DNA of 64,000 nt from Varroa destructor (taxonomy: Eukaryota; Arthropoda; Arachnida; Mesostigmata; Varroidae). This document shows positions 30,554-44,700 of this stretch, piece by piece. The stretch covers positions 31,059,341 to 31,123,340 of the forward strand of contig NW_019211456.1 of the NCBI RefSeq assembly GCF_002443255.2, in the 5' to 3' direction. Below the pieces are notes generated by a model. The model was given only the letters and a program-made list of their open reading frames with translations. It was not told the origin of the DNA and did not search any database. Every line of letters begins with the position of its first letter. The stretch's first letter is position 1. The translations under genes and the position numbers were made by a program.

Positions 30554-33500
30554 CAAACGCCAAGATCTAAAATAGCTCGAGCTTTTTATCAGCGTAAACT
30601 TCACTCAATAACATTAGTTTCTAGGAAAATATTGTTGTGATTATATATTATCAGTGTTTACATATCCAATAATACAATATGCATTGAATGTGCAAAAGGA
30701 ATACTGCGCGGAAGTTAGGTTGTTGTCAATCCGAAATAATCGATTACATTTAACGACCGCATTTTGAAAATGGCGCCATTGCCAGATTACTAGCTGTCGA
30801 AATTACGTTCTCTTCAATGGCCGGCTCGATCGAATCTATTGAGCCTCGTATACTTCCAATCAGCTGGGGGTACCGGCGTCGAATACAAATGAGAGAGTTG
30901 GTGCTTTGTTAGCGAAATACTAGAATAGCCAGCGCAAAATAATTGTCCATCAAGCTCGGCTTTAATCCAGCTTGTATTAATGGGATCAGCCCCAACGTCG
31001 ATGCCTCTCGGTGTGTGCGTGTGACTGTTTACATTATAAATACGAACCTTCTACAGTTTCTGACTAAGAAGTTATCACTCATCCGCTTGTGCAATAAACG
31101 AGATAATTAGCTGAATTCAGACATTCAAGTACATTTTTGATTTTGGTGATTTTTTACCTTTAGATAGAGCTGTCCGTCAGGAGGTTCGTTTGGCAGTTAA
31201 GTACACTAGCTAACAAGGATCTCGTGATGTCAAACGGACAAGATTCGATTGTTCACAATGGTATGCCTCGAAAACGAGGCCACGGTGCAGAGGCCCTAAA
31301 AGGTTGACGAAGCGCACAAATAAAAGATACGCAACGCTTACACGTGGAGGAAGCAATTGAAATGTGTAATTAACGTATACCACCGGACCTAAATGATGTA
31401 TAAAGAGCCTACAAAATGACTAAAACAGTAATATCTTTTTTGTCAGATCGGATCTTGAATTGCAATATTCTTACTAGTAAGAAGGGTTCCATCAGTATTT
31501 AGGGCGATAGTCAGCGGACGGACCTCACTTCACAGAATTAGCCAATGCATCAGAAGTGCCTGTTGTAGCAAGGAATTTTTTCCAAAAAATCAGATGATGG
31601 TTGATAGTAGCGGCATGGTCTGTTCAAGCTGTTCCAGTATCTCCAATATCTTCTGTGCACATCTCATTACATGTGGTTCGCCATGCTGAACTCAATGATC
31701 ATTCTGAATCCGACAAAATATGTATATATGCGGTTTTTTGTGTGTGCTCTTTTCGTGGCCGGAAATCCTATACGGGTCCATATTCAAAAATGACATACTG
31801 AGATACCCTATTAGCCCTATTTGAACGCCGTTAGCTACATGAATAATAAGTAGACAAGGTAACTTTGGAAATGGAGTCACGAATGATTTTTTTAGAATGA
31901 TATACCAGTTGTACCAGGGGATCTAAGAGGTCCGCATCGTATTGGAGTTTCAGATATTATGTAATTTCTTCACATCATTACTATATTGACTATGTGACAG
32001 TACGATTAGGTACCAACTCACAGAATCTGAATCATTTTTTGCTAATGTACTTTTTCTGCTCACTACTCAAGGGGTGAATGACCAGCGCAGCTGACATCCC
32101 AGAATATTAACTAGAAATATTGGTTTTATCTTCAGATAAAAGATGGAAGCCTGGTGTAATTTTTTGAAACTTCTTCCCGTCGTTGTCAGTAAATTTAAAA
32201 GTTTAAAAAAAGAACAACGTACAGGACAGCCGAGATCTGCTATCAGTGTAGAATTTGCGTTTAACGCGCAGCGTGCATACAGAATATAACACAGGTGCCA
32301 TATGCAGGCAAACCTAAAATCGTGAAACTGTCAGATCACTAGCCATTATTGAGCCCTCAATATTTTTTTGATGTTATGAGGTTGCAGTTCTTTATATTAT
32401 ACAACAGAAGGAACTGTTTGCTGAAATGTGCGTCCTACAGCTCTGGCCAACTGTTATATTTCTTCAGGAATATGTGGGATACACGTGATACGTATTATGC
32501 TAACACGATGCTCCGCCTCAAAGCTGTGCTATGCGAATAGGGGCCTGAAATGAATACGAAAAACCTTCTGTTCCATGTAGACACATCAACCTAATAAACA
32601 TATTCATTGTCGTCCTGGAACAGAATTTTGATTTGGATCGGCCCGGGCTTTTTCGCTAGGTAAACAGTGGTGAGCACATCGTGTGTAAATATAATTCTAT
32701 ATTTGTCTATATATAATGCAAAAATCAGCCTTAATATACAAGAATGCGTCACATTTTTAAGTCGACTCATTTAATAAAACGTCAATAAATGAAGATTTTA
32801 TTGGACTTAAACAGAATCGTCTTACAGTCGTGGAAAAGTGCATACCAGAAGGTGGCGCGTTGACCATGGTGAGAAGCTTCATTATTTCACAGATTAGAAT
32901 GATACAACTAGATCTTTTGCAGATTCGTCTTTATTTAGTAATAACTTTATGTTATTTATTTGTTCGACTGCACATTTCTTCAATAGATTTAATAACGCTG
33001 AGCCATAATTAATCCAATAATGCACAGCCGGCAACCGGAAATACATCTAGTAGCATAATGATGAATTAGTGGACTAGATGTCGCTACTTGTCACAGACAC
33101 GGTTCACCCTAGATCTTTCTTCCAGTGCTTATATCCTTGATACGTCAAGAGTTCATATTAATTTCGCTTAGTCATAATCTGCCCCAGGGCCAGGAGAAGC
33201 CTTCACGCTTCTCTCTGCTAACGGGTCACCTGCTAATAGCGCAGTATTTTTCGTTTGTTATGTTATCCACCCCTTGACTTGAATTACAATATGACGCAAA
33301 GGGCCGTAGAGAGCTATAGAATGGTGTACTTTTTACAGCTAACGCTAGCCATTTCTCGGAAGTCGCGTGCCGCAGCAATTCGGCTAATGCAAGCCTTATC
33401 GCCCCAGCTTTTTCTTGCTGGAAACGTTGTACTCTCGTCCAGCGGGTTCTTCCAGTCCCTGACACAGGCCCCCCGGCTCCGATCGTGCTCGCCGGCCCTC

Positions 33501-36500
33501 CTCGCTGGCGTACCGTACACTGTGTATAGGGTTCGCATGAAGTCATGGATCGAAAGAGAGAAAAACTATTGCTAATCACAGCCAAAGATAGCTATCATTA
33601 CAACAACAACAAATGCAACTGTAATTACCGAAGCCGCACCGTGCGGCATCGCGCTTTGTGTTGCCAGAGCCTCATTTATCTCTCGTGCATGGCGCGAATG
33701 GCCAAACAGAACCGAGCCGATAGAAACGTTAATATTCTCGAGAATTGTTTTTATTTAAGTGAATGAAAAGTTCCGAATCGCTGCAGATATACACACGTGA
33801 GCATCAACGCGTACCTAGGCGTATTCAACGATAGCCTACTTAATTCGAAATCTCGACAGCTAATTCTCATACTGCCATGGCCATTCGTCGCCATCCGCTG
33901 CTGCTCTGAATCAATGCGATATTAGCTGGACAATAGGACGCTGGCGTAGGCCCCGTCGAATATAGGCTGCATTATTAATTATAGCTACAGACACTATTGG
34001 TTGTCGTGGTTACAGCTGAGTCTCAGTATGTTCACCGCTAAACCAACCGACGGCGCCCACAGATAAACTGCCACTGTTAATTTGTCTTTGACGTCCAGGT
34101 GGACCGCCCACCGCCAGTTCCACGTGCGCTATCGGAGACGGCCGCAAATTACGAGTGCCTTTCGCTGCCCTCCAATGCTATTGCTATTGAAAAAGCATTG
34201 CACTACCATAAAACGGTGATAGCAGATGTTACTGCAGCTTCTGCTGTTGTTTTTTTTTCCTAATAGTGATCAGGATCGATCGATATATCACCGACCGAAA
34301 CGCCGTCAGCCACTCGATAGCTGAGTGGATGGTGGATGACACACGTGTGTTATATATATGTATGTTTGTATCTGCGTAAACATATATTTGTCCATTAACG
34401 TCTATCTTTCTGTGGGTCTCCATGACAGCCTATGGGTGTGCTGGGTTGATTCGACACGAGGTGTGAGCAGTGTCGCCTTAATGAGCGTGTCCGGTTATTG
34501 TTTCCGCGAGGTAAAAGGGCTGCTGCGCGAACGACATCTTCGTGGCACTTAGTTGTAGCGCAACTAACATGACGGTGCTGCTCGTCGCTTGTCGTTTATC
34601 GCGTCCACATTTACAAGCACTACGGCACTATCAGAACGTATGGTTCAGCTTCGCTGGTACGGCTGTTGTTCCTTGCTAATAGCGTCACTCCGGACGGGAT
34701 TCAACGAAGGCGTGTAAATCAGCGTTGATTAGGAGGGATCAAAGTGTCGGTGACGCCGGTGCTTTTGTAGCCACTATATTCGAGAAAGACAGGAATGGAA
34801 ACGCAGCTGCGGACAAATAATAGAGACTCTGTCCTAAGAGATTTATCGGTTATTTTCGTGAAAAAAAAAAGCACCCAACTCGCTAAACATAATCACCTTA
34901 ATATAAATATTCAACGCAAACTGAAGTGGATATCCTTTTGTTAAACTTTGATTAGCTGTATTTTGTCTGGAGAAAAAATTGTTAATTCAATACGTTCTTT
35001 GACAAAATGTCAATCATATGTAGAAGGTTTCACGAAGAAACATTTTCTCAACATACCAAACCTGATGCACGCATAATCCAAAACTTCTATTTTGTACAGC
35101 TCTGGAAATGTTGTTCCAGATATATCAAGCATAACATACGAGCTTGGGTCATGTGCGCGACCTTTATGAAGGTCAAAATTTCCTGCCACCAGTCGAGCTA
35201 TTCAGGCCTTTTAAGCCCGGGATTAAACTGTCACTTTGTCGAAATAAAACTGTTCAGTCGACTGATGATTTACTTGGGCAAAGTGGTGGTTTTAGGCATA
35301 AGAACGTACTCCAGTTTGTGTATTCCTTTCAGCCATTCTACATTCTCAAATTAAAGCCTTTTCGCGAGTAACAATGTTCCTAAAAATACCAATCGCGGCC
35401 ATCCTTCGAATTTCAATAGAGGTGATTTGGTCACCAATGTGTTCTATGAGTTTCTATCCATTCGTGCCCAACCGCTATTTTGATTAGTGGAATTGTCATG
35501 CTTCGTATTTGTAATGCCAGCGTCCCCGCCATATGAAGGGCGTAGAGACTCGTTCCTACATTGGCTTGTAGCTAACGCTCGAGTGGCTCCGACAAGCCAG
35601 ATGCTAAAAAACGGCGTAGGTAACTATACGAAAAACAGTGAAATCGAGCTCGGCCCCACAATAATTCATCTATCTATTTCCGCTTGAACTATAATTTGCG
35701 ATTGAGATCAAGACGACATAACAATAAATGATGTTTGTAAACTTTGGTCGTCCACCTAGCTAAAGCAACAGCCATTAGGTCTACTCAAGATCCGATCAGT
35801 TTAAGGCTCTGCAATTTTATCACAGACAGCCCCAGCGCTCTACTTACTCCCGTACTATTCCATTTTGCGGTTCTCGTCGCATATTCATCATATCCGCTTC
35901 AAGAAGTTACACGATCAATAGGACTATAATTGTTGATTAGCGAACTACAAATCTAAATTAGAGAAGGTGAAAGAAACCGCAGTAACGGCTCACTGATGTT
36001 TTCTTCAGTAAACTCACAGTTTCACTTCTGCTAACATTGTGAGACTAATGATAAACAACCAGATCGATCGTCTTGTCCTGTGTAGCGTATGAGTTCCACC
36101 AAGTAAAGGGGCCTACTGTTACATATTACACAGAGACAAACACTTTATTAAAGATCAAACAGAAGTATTTAATTTATTGTGGTACTAGTTGATCAGATAT
36201 TTCTTGTTATCCAATCTCCAATAGTCCTAGCTAAACTAATTGCATGAAGAATCATTTGTCCTTGACAGAATTATGCTTATCTGCACTACGGTGCAAGGTT
36301 AAATGATCTAGTGCTATTCGCTTCACACAAAACGATCTCTTAATATCTGAGTGTTTCTGCAATATTCAATAATAACCATGGCTTTTCCCTTGGATACGAA
36401 ATAAATTGCAATATTTTAGAGAATCTAATCAAGATGTCGGTGTAGAGTTGTGTACTTACATGGACCTTATTGACATCTCGCGCACCTGTCAAGGGTTGCG

Positions 36501-37536
36501 GGCTAAATATAAGCAAAAGGGTGTCCCTATTCTTAGCTATTCCTAGCTTATTCTTTTTTCAATGGCTTATTACAGCGGGTCAAATGTATCGCATTCACTC
36601 TTCCCTTTTATAGACCCTTTTTCATGTATTTATCACTATAGAAAACCTTATAGCGCTATAGTAGGTGGACGTCCGAATTGCGCAATAGCTGCGAGTCTTA
36701 ATTTTCTTAAAGAATATGCTATTAGAGAACTTTTTTCCGCTAGCGGGATTTGCAAGACCATTTGTAAAATATTCGTGCAGATTACTACGCTCTTTATGGC
36801 ATACTCTCTAGCAACGCGAAGTTCCTTCTGCCAACATTATCGCGATGTGCATACTAAGACGTCTAAACATTGTGGGCTTACGAACTTTTGAAGAAAAATT
36901 TTGGTGGTTTCCTGCATTGTGTGTATCTATATTTTACGAAAGAGTAAGGCGGGCTTAAGCATCATCGTTTGTACATACAATGGCATCGTTTTAGTAAAAA
37001 TGAATTTCATACGGTTCCAATTCCAGGTAGCATTCTAGGAGTAGAGGAATTTATGAACCCTACCAAAAGCTGAAAGTGACAGTCTTGTAGGCTAATTTCT
37101 TGTGGGCTGGAAATGATTACGGAATCGATTTAAAATAAGGGAAAACTTTTTCTCTGCACTTGATTAAACATCTAATCAATTTAACTTAATTAAATGATTT
37201 TTGAGAAAGTCAATGGGTAATTGCCTCGTAGCCTCACCCTGTGGCAGAACAGCATCCGAGTCAGGTTCAGGTTGCGATTTACGCGCTATCTGAAAAACCA
37301 GTGTTGCTTAGTGCGCCTTTTCTGATGAACTACAGTGAAATAAGTTTGTCCGGTCACGGTATGTAGTGAAAAATGCATTGCTATAAACATTTGTCTATCT
37401 GTAAAGGGCAGCTTGTACTCGGCAGTCATTCGCATGGGAATAAATAGAGCAGTGTCCGTTGAAACGTGGGTGCGTTCATGCCGGGCATTATATAGGGGGC
37501 GGGTATAATGCTAGATAAGCAGAGTTGATCGGTTTG

Positions 37537-37731
37537 TCAGTTTTTTTTTTTGCTACCTAATTGTAATTGTGAATCTGGGCACTGAAATGATAACGATTCG
37601 CTGCCTTCGTCGGATTTCGATCGCCTCGATCGAAAAGTATTCCTTTTTCTACCGGAACCATGTTCAGGATGTTCAGACACATTTTTAGCCCTACTAAAAC
37701 GCTTTGTCGAGGCGTAAGTGCCACGCTTCAT
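37537..37731 (-). CDS. Possible first exon of an unrecognised minus-strand gene
   Basis: ATG at 37731 starts MKRGTYASTKRFSRAKNVSE and continues RKRNTFRSRRSKSDEGSESL, a basic/Ser-rich composition unlike random AT-rich frames. A potential donor (AATTAG-GTAGCA) occurs close to the end of the frame. No downstream partner exon was found, so this stays tentative. Confidence 0.2.
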   Translation of the reverse strand: MKRGTYASTKRFSRAKNVSEHPEHGSGRKRNTFRSRRSKSDEGSESLSFQCPDSQLQLGSKKKN

Positions 37732-40715
37732 TTCACTATTGCTTTACCTTAAGCTGATTTTAAACAAATATTATATAAATATTTAAGCTAGTACGAAAGC
37801 CAAGTACGATGAGCGCATGTAGATGCTATTACGCTATCCGTTATCAAATAACACGCTTCTGATTAGGGTTAGAGCCTAACAAGGAGTCAGGCGTCTTTCA
37901 AATATGTAAAACGGCGTAGATAAGGATTTCTTTCCGCATACGAGGTTTGGGTATCAAGTGCATTCGTGCTTCCCTATTCTACCATGTGATCAGGCCGAAT
38001 TCCTCAACTGATCCCTAGCTCCTTTTCTAATGGATATATTACGAGCTGCGCCTGCGAGAGGGTGCTAGTTATGCAGCACATAGTAATAAATCTCAATATT
38101 CCTTTCTGCCTTAGGGGGAGAATTAATAGCCATTGCCATCGAAAATAGAAGTAATATTATATAATGATTTTATATTTGTTCAATCCAAATTGCCTCCGCA
38201 GATGAAACTGATCCTTTCTGAAGTAGTAGATTTTTACCTGGAGGTGGTTTGTGAATAAAACTGACCTCATAAGAAAAACTGTCCCGCAGACAGATTTATT
38301 GATATAAGAATGAAAATAACTGTCTAGGAATAGATGATTCTATACCTGTCCCAGCGATGGTGCAGTAATAACACATCATCCTGCATTGTATCTAGACACA
38401 TACATTGAAATGAATTAAAGTAATCATAAAATTACGTAAAAACGTGTATTCAAACTATATCATATTTCGGTCGCTATTGGCTTTCTCTAAGCCTATCGAT
38501 GATCGAAGACAAAATGAAAAGGTACGCTTAAACTATCCGATTTTGCGGAACGGTAGTTGGACCCAAGCTAAAGTTTACGTTAGACAGGGAAGAACAGAAG
38601 ACCGGAATAGAACATTAACTGGTCAGGCTACTCAGTGCAGTACGTGCGGAACTAATCTCGTGGGTTCAAAATTCGCTGTAAACTACTATGTATATATTGT
38701 AGCTATTAGGTTTTTCAAGTTCAAACGACGTCGGGTCGTTGCCAAAGGTAAGTGACTTTTAATGCGGAACGAAGAGTGCGTTCACGACGTTCTAATAGAT
38801 CGAGCTAGCGGGCCCGCTCTTCTACCTAAATTCATATTATTACATTATAAGATAAAGCACCGTTCCGAGTCGAATAGTAGAGTCGTTATAGTTGTATGAA
38901 ATAGCACAACTGTCTGCGTGTCCCCGAGCCGTAGTTCACGTTAGGACAACCTTACCAAATTAGGTTACTTCACTCAATTATTAGTAAAGCGATTGCAGTG
39001 TGAAATTCCCATGCTCAGACTACATCGTGCCAAAACTAAAAGGTTCTAAGTGAAACTAACTGCACGATACAAGTTCTCTATATGGACTATATCGCGCTAC
39101 AAGCTATATATTTGCTTGTATAGAAATGGCTTTTGACGTATACCGGGCCAGTGTTCGTATACGGCTCAATGTACAGCAGTTTACTAAAATTAGTCAACGG
39201 CAAAATAAGCACGCGTCCAAATCTGCTAACACTTATGTATGTAAACATAAATTTGACACGTGCGTCTTTGGCCGATCACAATCGAGGTTCATTGGGTCCT
39301 AGAACAAAAATCACTATAACCTGTGTTTGTGTAGGAAAAAGCGGAATCTCGATTCCTGTTAGGACGAATATTATTCAGTAGGCTCTCCCACGGTTTACCC
39401 TGTTGCCGTCCGTAGATGCCAATTAGCTAAGGCTAGAACTTTGAACAGCAGTAATTTTTTTGTCTCTGTTTTGTTAATTTTTGTGTAATTTCAAATACAG
39501 AATAAAATTCGTACATGCAAAATGCTGTTGTGCCAGCCCCATGATCAGGTTTGGGTGTATATGTATCTTATGAAGACGGTAACCTTCAAGAAAAACTGGT
39601 TTTTTTATAAGATTCATGGATTCACTTGCGCCATAGCTGTAGAAAAAGTTTAACGAACTACTGGTGTGCCTTACCCGAACAGCGACTTTATAAGTAGGCT
39701 CTTTTTCGGTGACCTGCTCCAGTCCTTCAAGCTCCGTATGTGGTACGAAGAGTATATTTTATGAAAGCCTTATAGTTTAATAGTTTTTTGTTTCTCCACG
39801 GATAAGCAAAGGATTCTAAAACATAGGAGTTTACCTTACGAAGAGCTGCTCATCCTTCATATGGTGCTTAGCGAACGAGAACATGTACTGAAAAAACTAT
39901 AGATATCACGTCTACAATGAGGCCAAAGAAACTTGGTCTACCAGAGATGAGACGCTGTCATTGCGTTCATAGCGTGTGGTGTTTGTCAGTTTGCGTCTGT
40001 CGTATTCTTTAAAGAAGCACTTGGATTTCTTTTGCCCAGTGGCGATTTGTGTTCCCATTTAGCTAACCAGCCTTTTTACTTGGACTCGCTATGCTCCGAA
40101 TGGTTGTTAGGATTCGCGCACTGCTTTTGGGTATGGCTTCGGTTTTCTGCGATGCTAGATCCAGGCAGTGTCCTATTCACCAAAATACAAAAATACCCAG
40201 CACTGTAATTGCTTCATTCCTTAGCCCTGTTTCAATTTTGCCACAGTAAGCATCCGTTTTTTTTTGCTTGACTACTTAAGTCATTTTGCTTATTCTCTCG
40301 GACATCAAGAGCCTGATCCCTTCATGGAGAATGAAATCGCACAGAACTGGTTTCACCATGGAAGCATCTACCACTTCTGCCGTTACATGGTGCCGGTACG
40401 TTATTCAGTGCCATTCTTCAACGAAAGAATTCAAACGGTTGGACAAGTAATAATCTTGTTTCCTGTATTTCCAGACTACTCGTACTTAACCTAAAAAGAA
40501 ACAATTTCAGTTGGAAACAATCAACCTTTTGCATAAGGACTATCCGGGAGTCAGCTGTAACACATTTTTAGACAGGCCATTCTGTGTAAAAACGTGACCC
40601 TGTACGTTATACGTAAAAACTCCTTCTTGGGCTAAAGTCTTGTGCCTGGTATCCTACTGCTGACAATCTGTAATAGACTTTGCCGCCAGGTTTATTTTTA
40701 AAATAATCGCTCATT

Positions 40716-41160
40716 TTAGTGGCCTGCCTTTAGGTTGTAAAAGTGACGCTTCGGCGCAGTTTCGTCGTTGATTCGGTGAATCGCCCAGGCGACTCTGATG
40801 ATCCTCTGTACAAGGATATTCATCGCTGAATGGTTTACTCTTCCTAGTTTAAGCAATTCTGTTTTAGCCTGCTCAGTATTATTTCCTAGGAATAGCACCA
40901 GCCAGTGACGGAGTTAATTTCCCGCGCTGGTTTTATTTTGAAACCCTATAGAGACCAGTGACTCGAGAATGCAGGTCAGCTTTGATTTTCTTTGAGCCCT
41001 AATAATGACTTCTATTAACTTGAACAAGATATTTCCCTCTCTGGCCTTGATGACCCTCTTTATCTGGACTGCCAAACTGCCCGGGTCTACTATCTGTTTG
41101 AACTTCGCATGCGCAGGCAGCATGGTAGAATAGCCAGCATTGTCTTTAATTCAGCCACTC
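40716..41160 (-). mobile_element. Decayed LINE-type (Jockey/R1-like) ORF1 fragment
   Basis: On the minus strand two broken frames (41123-40914 and 40898-40716) read like the gag-like ORF1 of Jockey/R1-group retrotransposons. VQIKRVIKAREGNILFKL resembles the usual VRKTRxGDLLxxL block. LLKLGRVN, and the terminal PKRHFYNLKAGH, resembling a degenerate zinc knuckle (PxRCxxCLxxGH), follow. Stops and lost cysteines show it is dead. No reverse transcriptase was recognised nearby. The similarity is from memory of family patterns, not a search. Confidence 0.45.
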
Positions 41161-41673
41161 TTTCCTTTTGGCTTCATGGATACATAGGATAGTCTCCTGA
41201 ATGATCTTCTCAGTTTCTTGAAGTCGACCGACCTTTTCGAGGAGTTAGCGGTCCTGGCGATGATGCCAAGCTTTACCTACTGCCACTTTCTGACGGCTAT
41301 TGGTCGAGCGAGTTCTTAGTTAGCATTGATACCAGCGCCTTCGATGATGGCGTCACCTCTAGCCATGTTTGTGGCTATCATCTGTCGTGGTAAGATTTCT
41401 AACTTGGATCATGACCAGTGGGTGAATTCCCAAAAGCTCTAAGAATTCATCGTCCCTACTGTGCCTAATTGACACAGATTGGCTCTTTATCAGGGGTTGA
41501 GTACAGAACCGGTTGACGATAAAGGCTTTTCTTAACTTTTTTTGTAAGTGGAATAGGAATATTTTTACGCAAAGACGAAAGGAAAACCATTCGTAGTTGT
41601 ATTTTGAAGCTTCTGCCTGATATATCGTAATCAGGGCAAACGTAACTTGCTTCCACCAAATAATTGAATCCAT

Positions 41674-41721
41674 TGATAATGATGACGATGATTATGATGC
41701 TGGTGATGATGATGGTGATGG
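41674..41721. repeat. GAT-rich imperfect trinucleotide repeat
   Basis: GATAAT, GATGAC, GATGAT and GGTGAT units in tandem beside the LINE ORF1-like fragment; such tails often mark LINE ends, but here it lies on the 5' side of the fragment. Confidence 0.75.
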
Positions 41722-44700
41722 TTTCTAATCACGACTAAACCCAGGATTTAGCAAAAATAAATGCACGCTTTCGTCATGCAACTCCACATGCATCGCTAGG
41801 GGTTTAGCATTACTTGAGACCCATAAAAGGAAAGTCGTTTAAACGCTAATATGCTTCATCGTTGAACAGTTCTTTTTTTTTTCTTTCTTATTATACCTAC
41901 AAAGAAATCATACCAGCGACCCATGAGTCTTGCAATGTAATCGTGTTGTCGATTATTTGTTTAATTCTCCTCTTTAAGCGACCGCACCCGATTTCGTGCC
42001 TCATGCCTTGGAGAATTTAGCATCTAAAGATCGTGCGCTCTGTGTCGTTGGACAGACCCAAGTCTGCCTGCAACACAGGTTGCAGATGATAACCCGTGTT
42101 TTCCCTAATTTTTCTATAAACGTTTGAAATTGTCTGTAGCCAGTAAGCATCTTGGTTACTTCATATGATAGCTTACCATATGATGTGTGAAACGATTTGT
42201 TTATGTCAGATATAAGGACATAGCTCCAGTAACTGGAGTTCTGCGGTGCAATCTCAGTTGCTGTCGTTTTTCAACGTGGTCCCTCTTACTATCGGCAGGC
42301 TTATGCCTGTCCAAACATCGCTCAGTCTTCTCGCACACCAAAAAAGACCTTAGGAAGTCAATTCGCTCATGATGAGCTGCCCGTTAAACGGATAAAAGCA
42401 TATTTCGATTACTCTTTTTGCCTAGAGCCATATCTGCCCAGTCCCAGAGCCGCTCAGATCGAGTATCTTTTTGCTACTAGCGAGGCCAGTAGCCTTAGAA
42501 GCAATGGAGATCCAGTGCGCTCGGTCACCCTCCACCCTGGGCATACATCTTGTCAAGTTTACGATGCATATTGCTGTTTTACTAGCCACATATTTAATAT
42601 GGGCTGTGCCCGTTAGTTTTATATTCAGTACTATTCCTAATTATTTGGCCATACGGCTAATTTTGATACGTGATTCGCCAAACCCTTTTCCAACCCGTCA
42701 AAAAAATTGCCTCCTTTTTTCTCCGGCGGTAATGCTCCTTCATTTTGGTGTTACAAGCAGCATTCGTCTAGTCCTCCAATCTCCAATTTCAATCCTAACA
42801 GCACCAGGACGCCTGCATATGCTACGCTTTCAATTTCACCTGGCAACATTGCTAGTATAGTACTGTACATCAAATTTCATAACGCTAGATCTTTAGGGAA
42901 CTATAAACCTACTTCAGTCGTTTTCAGGGATTAAAACGATGAAGTTATGGGTTTATTAAAAAATATCATTTATTTAATGTACTTGTTTGCTTTGAAACTT
43001 CGCACGGTTCTTTTGTAAGTTATTCTGCGTCCACGACATTATTTATACTTCAGCTGACTTTCTGCGCAGTCAAACGGTTGTCCCCAAACAACCGCAAATT
43101 CCGCTGTTTTGTGGCAGGCATATTTGTACATAATATCGGCACCGGAATCAAAAAACGCTTTTTTATAGAGAAAGGCTTTGATTGGTTTAATGAGATCTGA
43201 AGAGGGAACTCTAGTATGTGCTTTTGCAATATATTGCAATGATAATGTATGCAGACCGCAGCTTAATCCAACACGTCGGACTGAGTCGGAAAATCGAAAA
43301 CATAAAGATTCCGTAATCACAAAGCCTTGATCGAAAATTCTCTTATGTTCCGATCATAGCCTAAGCTCTTATCGAACTGCGACAGTTGGAATCTACGCAG
43401 CTCGGCTTAGAGGATAAGAGATCCACAACAATAGACATGAATCAAGAAATGAGCCTATTAATGAATATCCTCCATTGATGCCTTCCACGTTGACCATCTG
43501 TTTATTGGGCAATCGATACAAAAAGCCCCAAAACAAATTAAGTCAGCGGAAGAAGTTCCTTCTTTACAAATCTTAGCAAGAATAAAGATGAACTCACAGA
43601 CGAAATGCATACAATCATTGGTAAATTTTTTCCTCGAATTTTTTTGTCCCTGCTGGTATACTGTGATGCCAGCTATCCGTTGCTCTACAAAGCTACGCCG
43701 ACAGTAAAATAGATGCGTCCTATCAGGAGACACTCCGTTGTGTATTTTAGTTGGTAAATATTTTTTAATAATAATAAAAATAACAAACTACTGGTCTTTC
43801 TAAATCTACTTTTAATATTGTCGTCAATTCAGAATAACGGCATCTGTTATCGCATGGTACTGTTCTCAATTCGCAGTGATGATTGCGGCCAGAAACGATC
43901 GTCTTCTCGCTGCAGCTTACCCGTTTTAAGCGTTTTTAAAGTACGATTCAAATACGAGTAAATATCTACAGTTTGCGCTGAGTTCAAATTGAAAGCTAGA
44001 GATAGATATTGATAGACCCGCCACTTACTCCAGTTATGATTAGTTTAGCTCTCCGGTAAAACACAGCTATCATCCGACGGAAATTTAACGTAGTACATTA
44101 AAGTAGACGTATTTTTGTCTTTTCCTACGATGTATATGTAAGCGCACCAGATTAATTTCATTTTTTTTTCTGAATATTGGTAGAAATTTTTCAGTTTTCT
44201 TTGCATGTCTTTTTTTTTGTCTAATTTTAAATATGCCATTTCGAGGTCGACAATATATCGTGTTCGCCATGATATACGCCATCATAAAAAAACGACGCCA
44301 AATATATGAGGGATTTAATAGTTGAAGTAACTTGTGAAGCTATGAGCCCCGGATGCTGCTTAAGTATAATTGGTATCAAAAAACCTTTGGCATTGGTGTC
44401 GTGCGGTTTCAGGTTTTACGTAATTGTCTGTCGCCACGTACGTTGACACATTTCAATATTGGTAGTTTTGAATTAATAATCGTTTGATTAACTGTTTGTT
44501 AAGGACCACTTGCGGCATATAGATACCGCTAGATGAAATTATGCATTTAGCAGACCAATAAAGTGTTACTCACAAAACACTGTTGCCATGTTTGTTCATT
44601 ATTACGTAAACCCGTATATTGCTTATCTAACGAATTGTTCCTTGAATCTATTAATTATTGTTGCGTTGATAACAACATCGAGTATTCCGTATGGCTGATT

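Larger units (their letters stand above)
24847..40700. other. Long intergenic stretch right of the receptor gene
   Basis: About 16 kb without a recognisable gene. It contains the receptor's upstream region, short simple repeats (25213-25254, 30537-30553), a near-palindrome at 25583-25616, a G+C-richer patch at about 33200-34700 with overlapping open frames in several frames but no recognisable protein, and the tentative exon at 37537-37731. Confidence 0.6.

Noticed and set aside
33226..33585. Open frames of 74-119 codons on both strands
   Set aside because: Three frames overlap in the same G+C-rich stretch, which is what low stop density alone produces; none shows a domain or convincing splice sites.
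35007..35371. Two overlapping plus-strand frames of 115 and 75 codons
   Set aside because: Shifted frames with no family resemblance or clear splice sites.
41880..41890. Short homopolymer T runs as possible poly-A tails of retrocopies
   Set aside because: Such runs are frequent throughout this AT-rich window and no target-site duplications were visible.
42187..42934. Adjacent plus-strand frames that might be a retroelement
   Set aside because: No reverse transcriptase, integrase or gag motif could be recognised in any frame.
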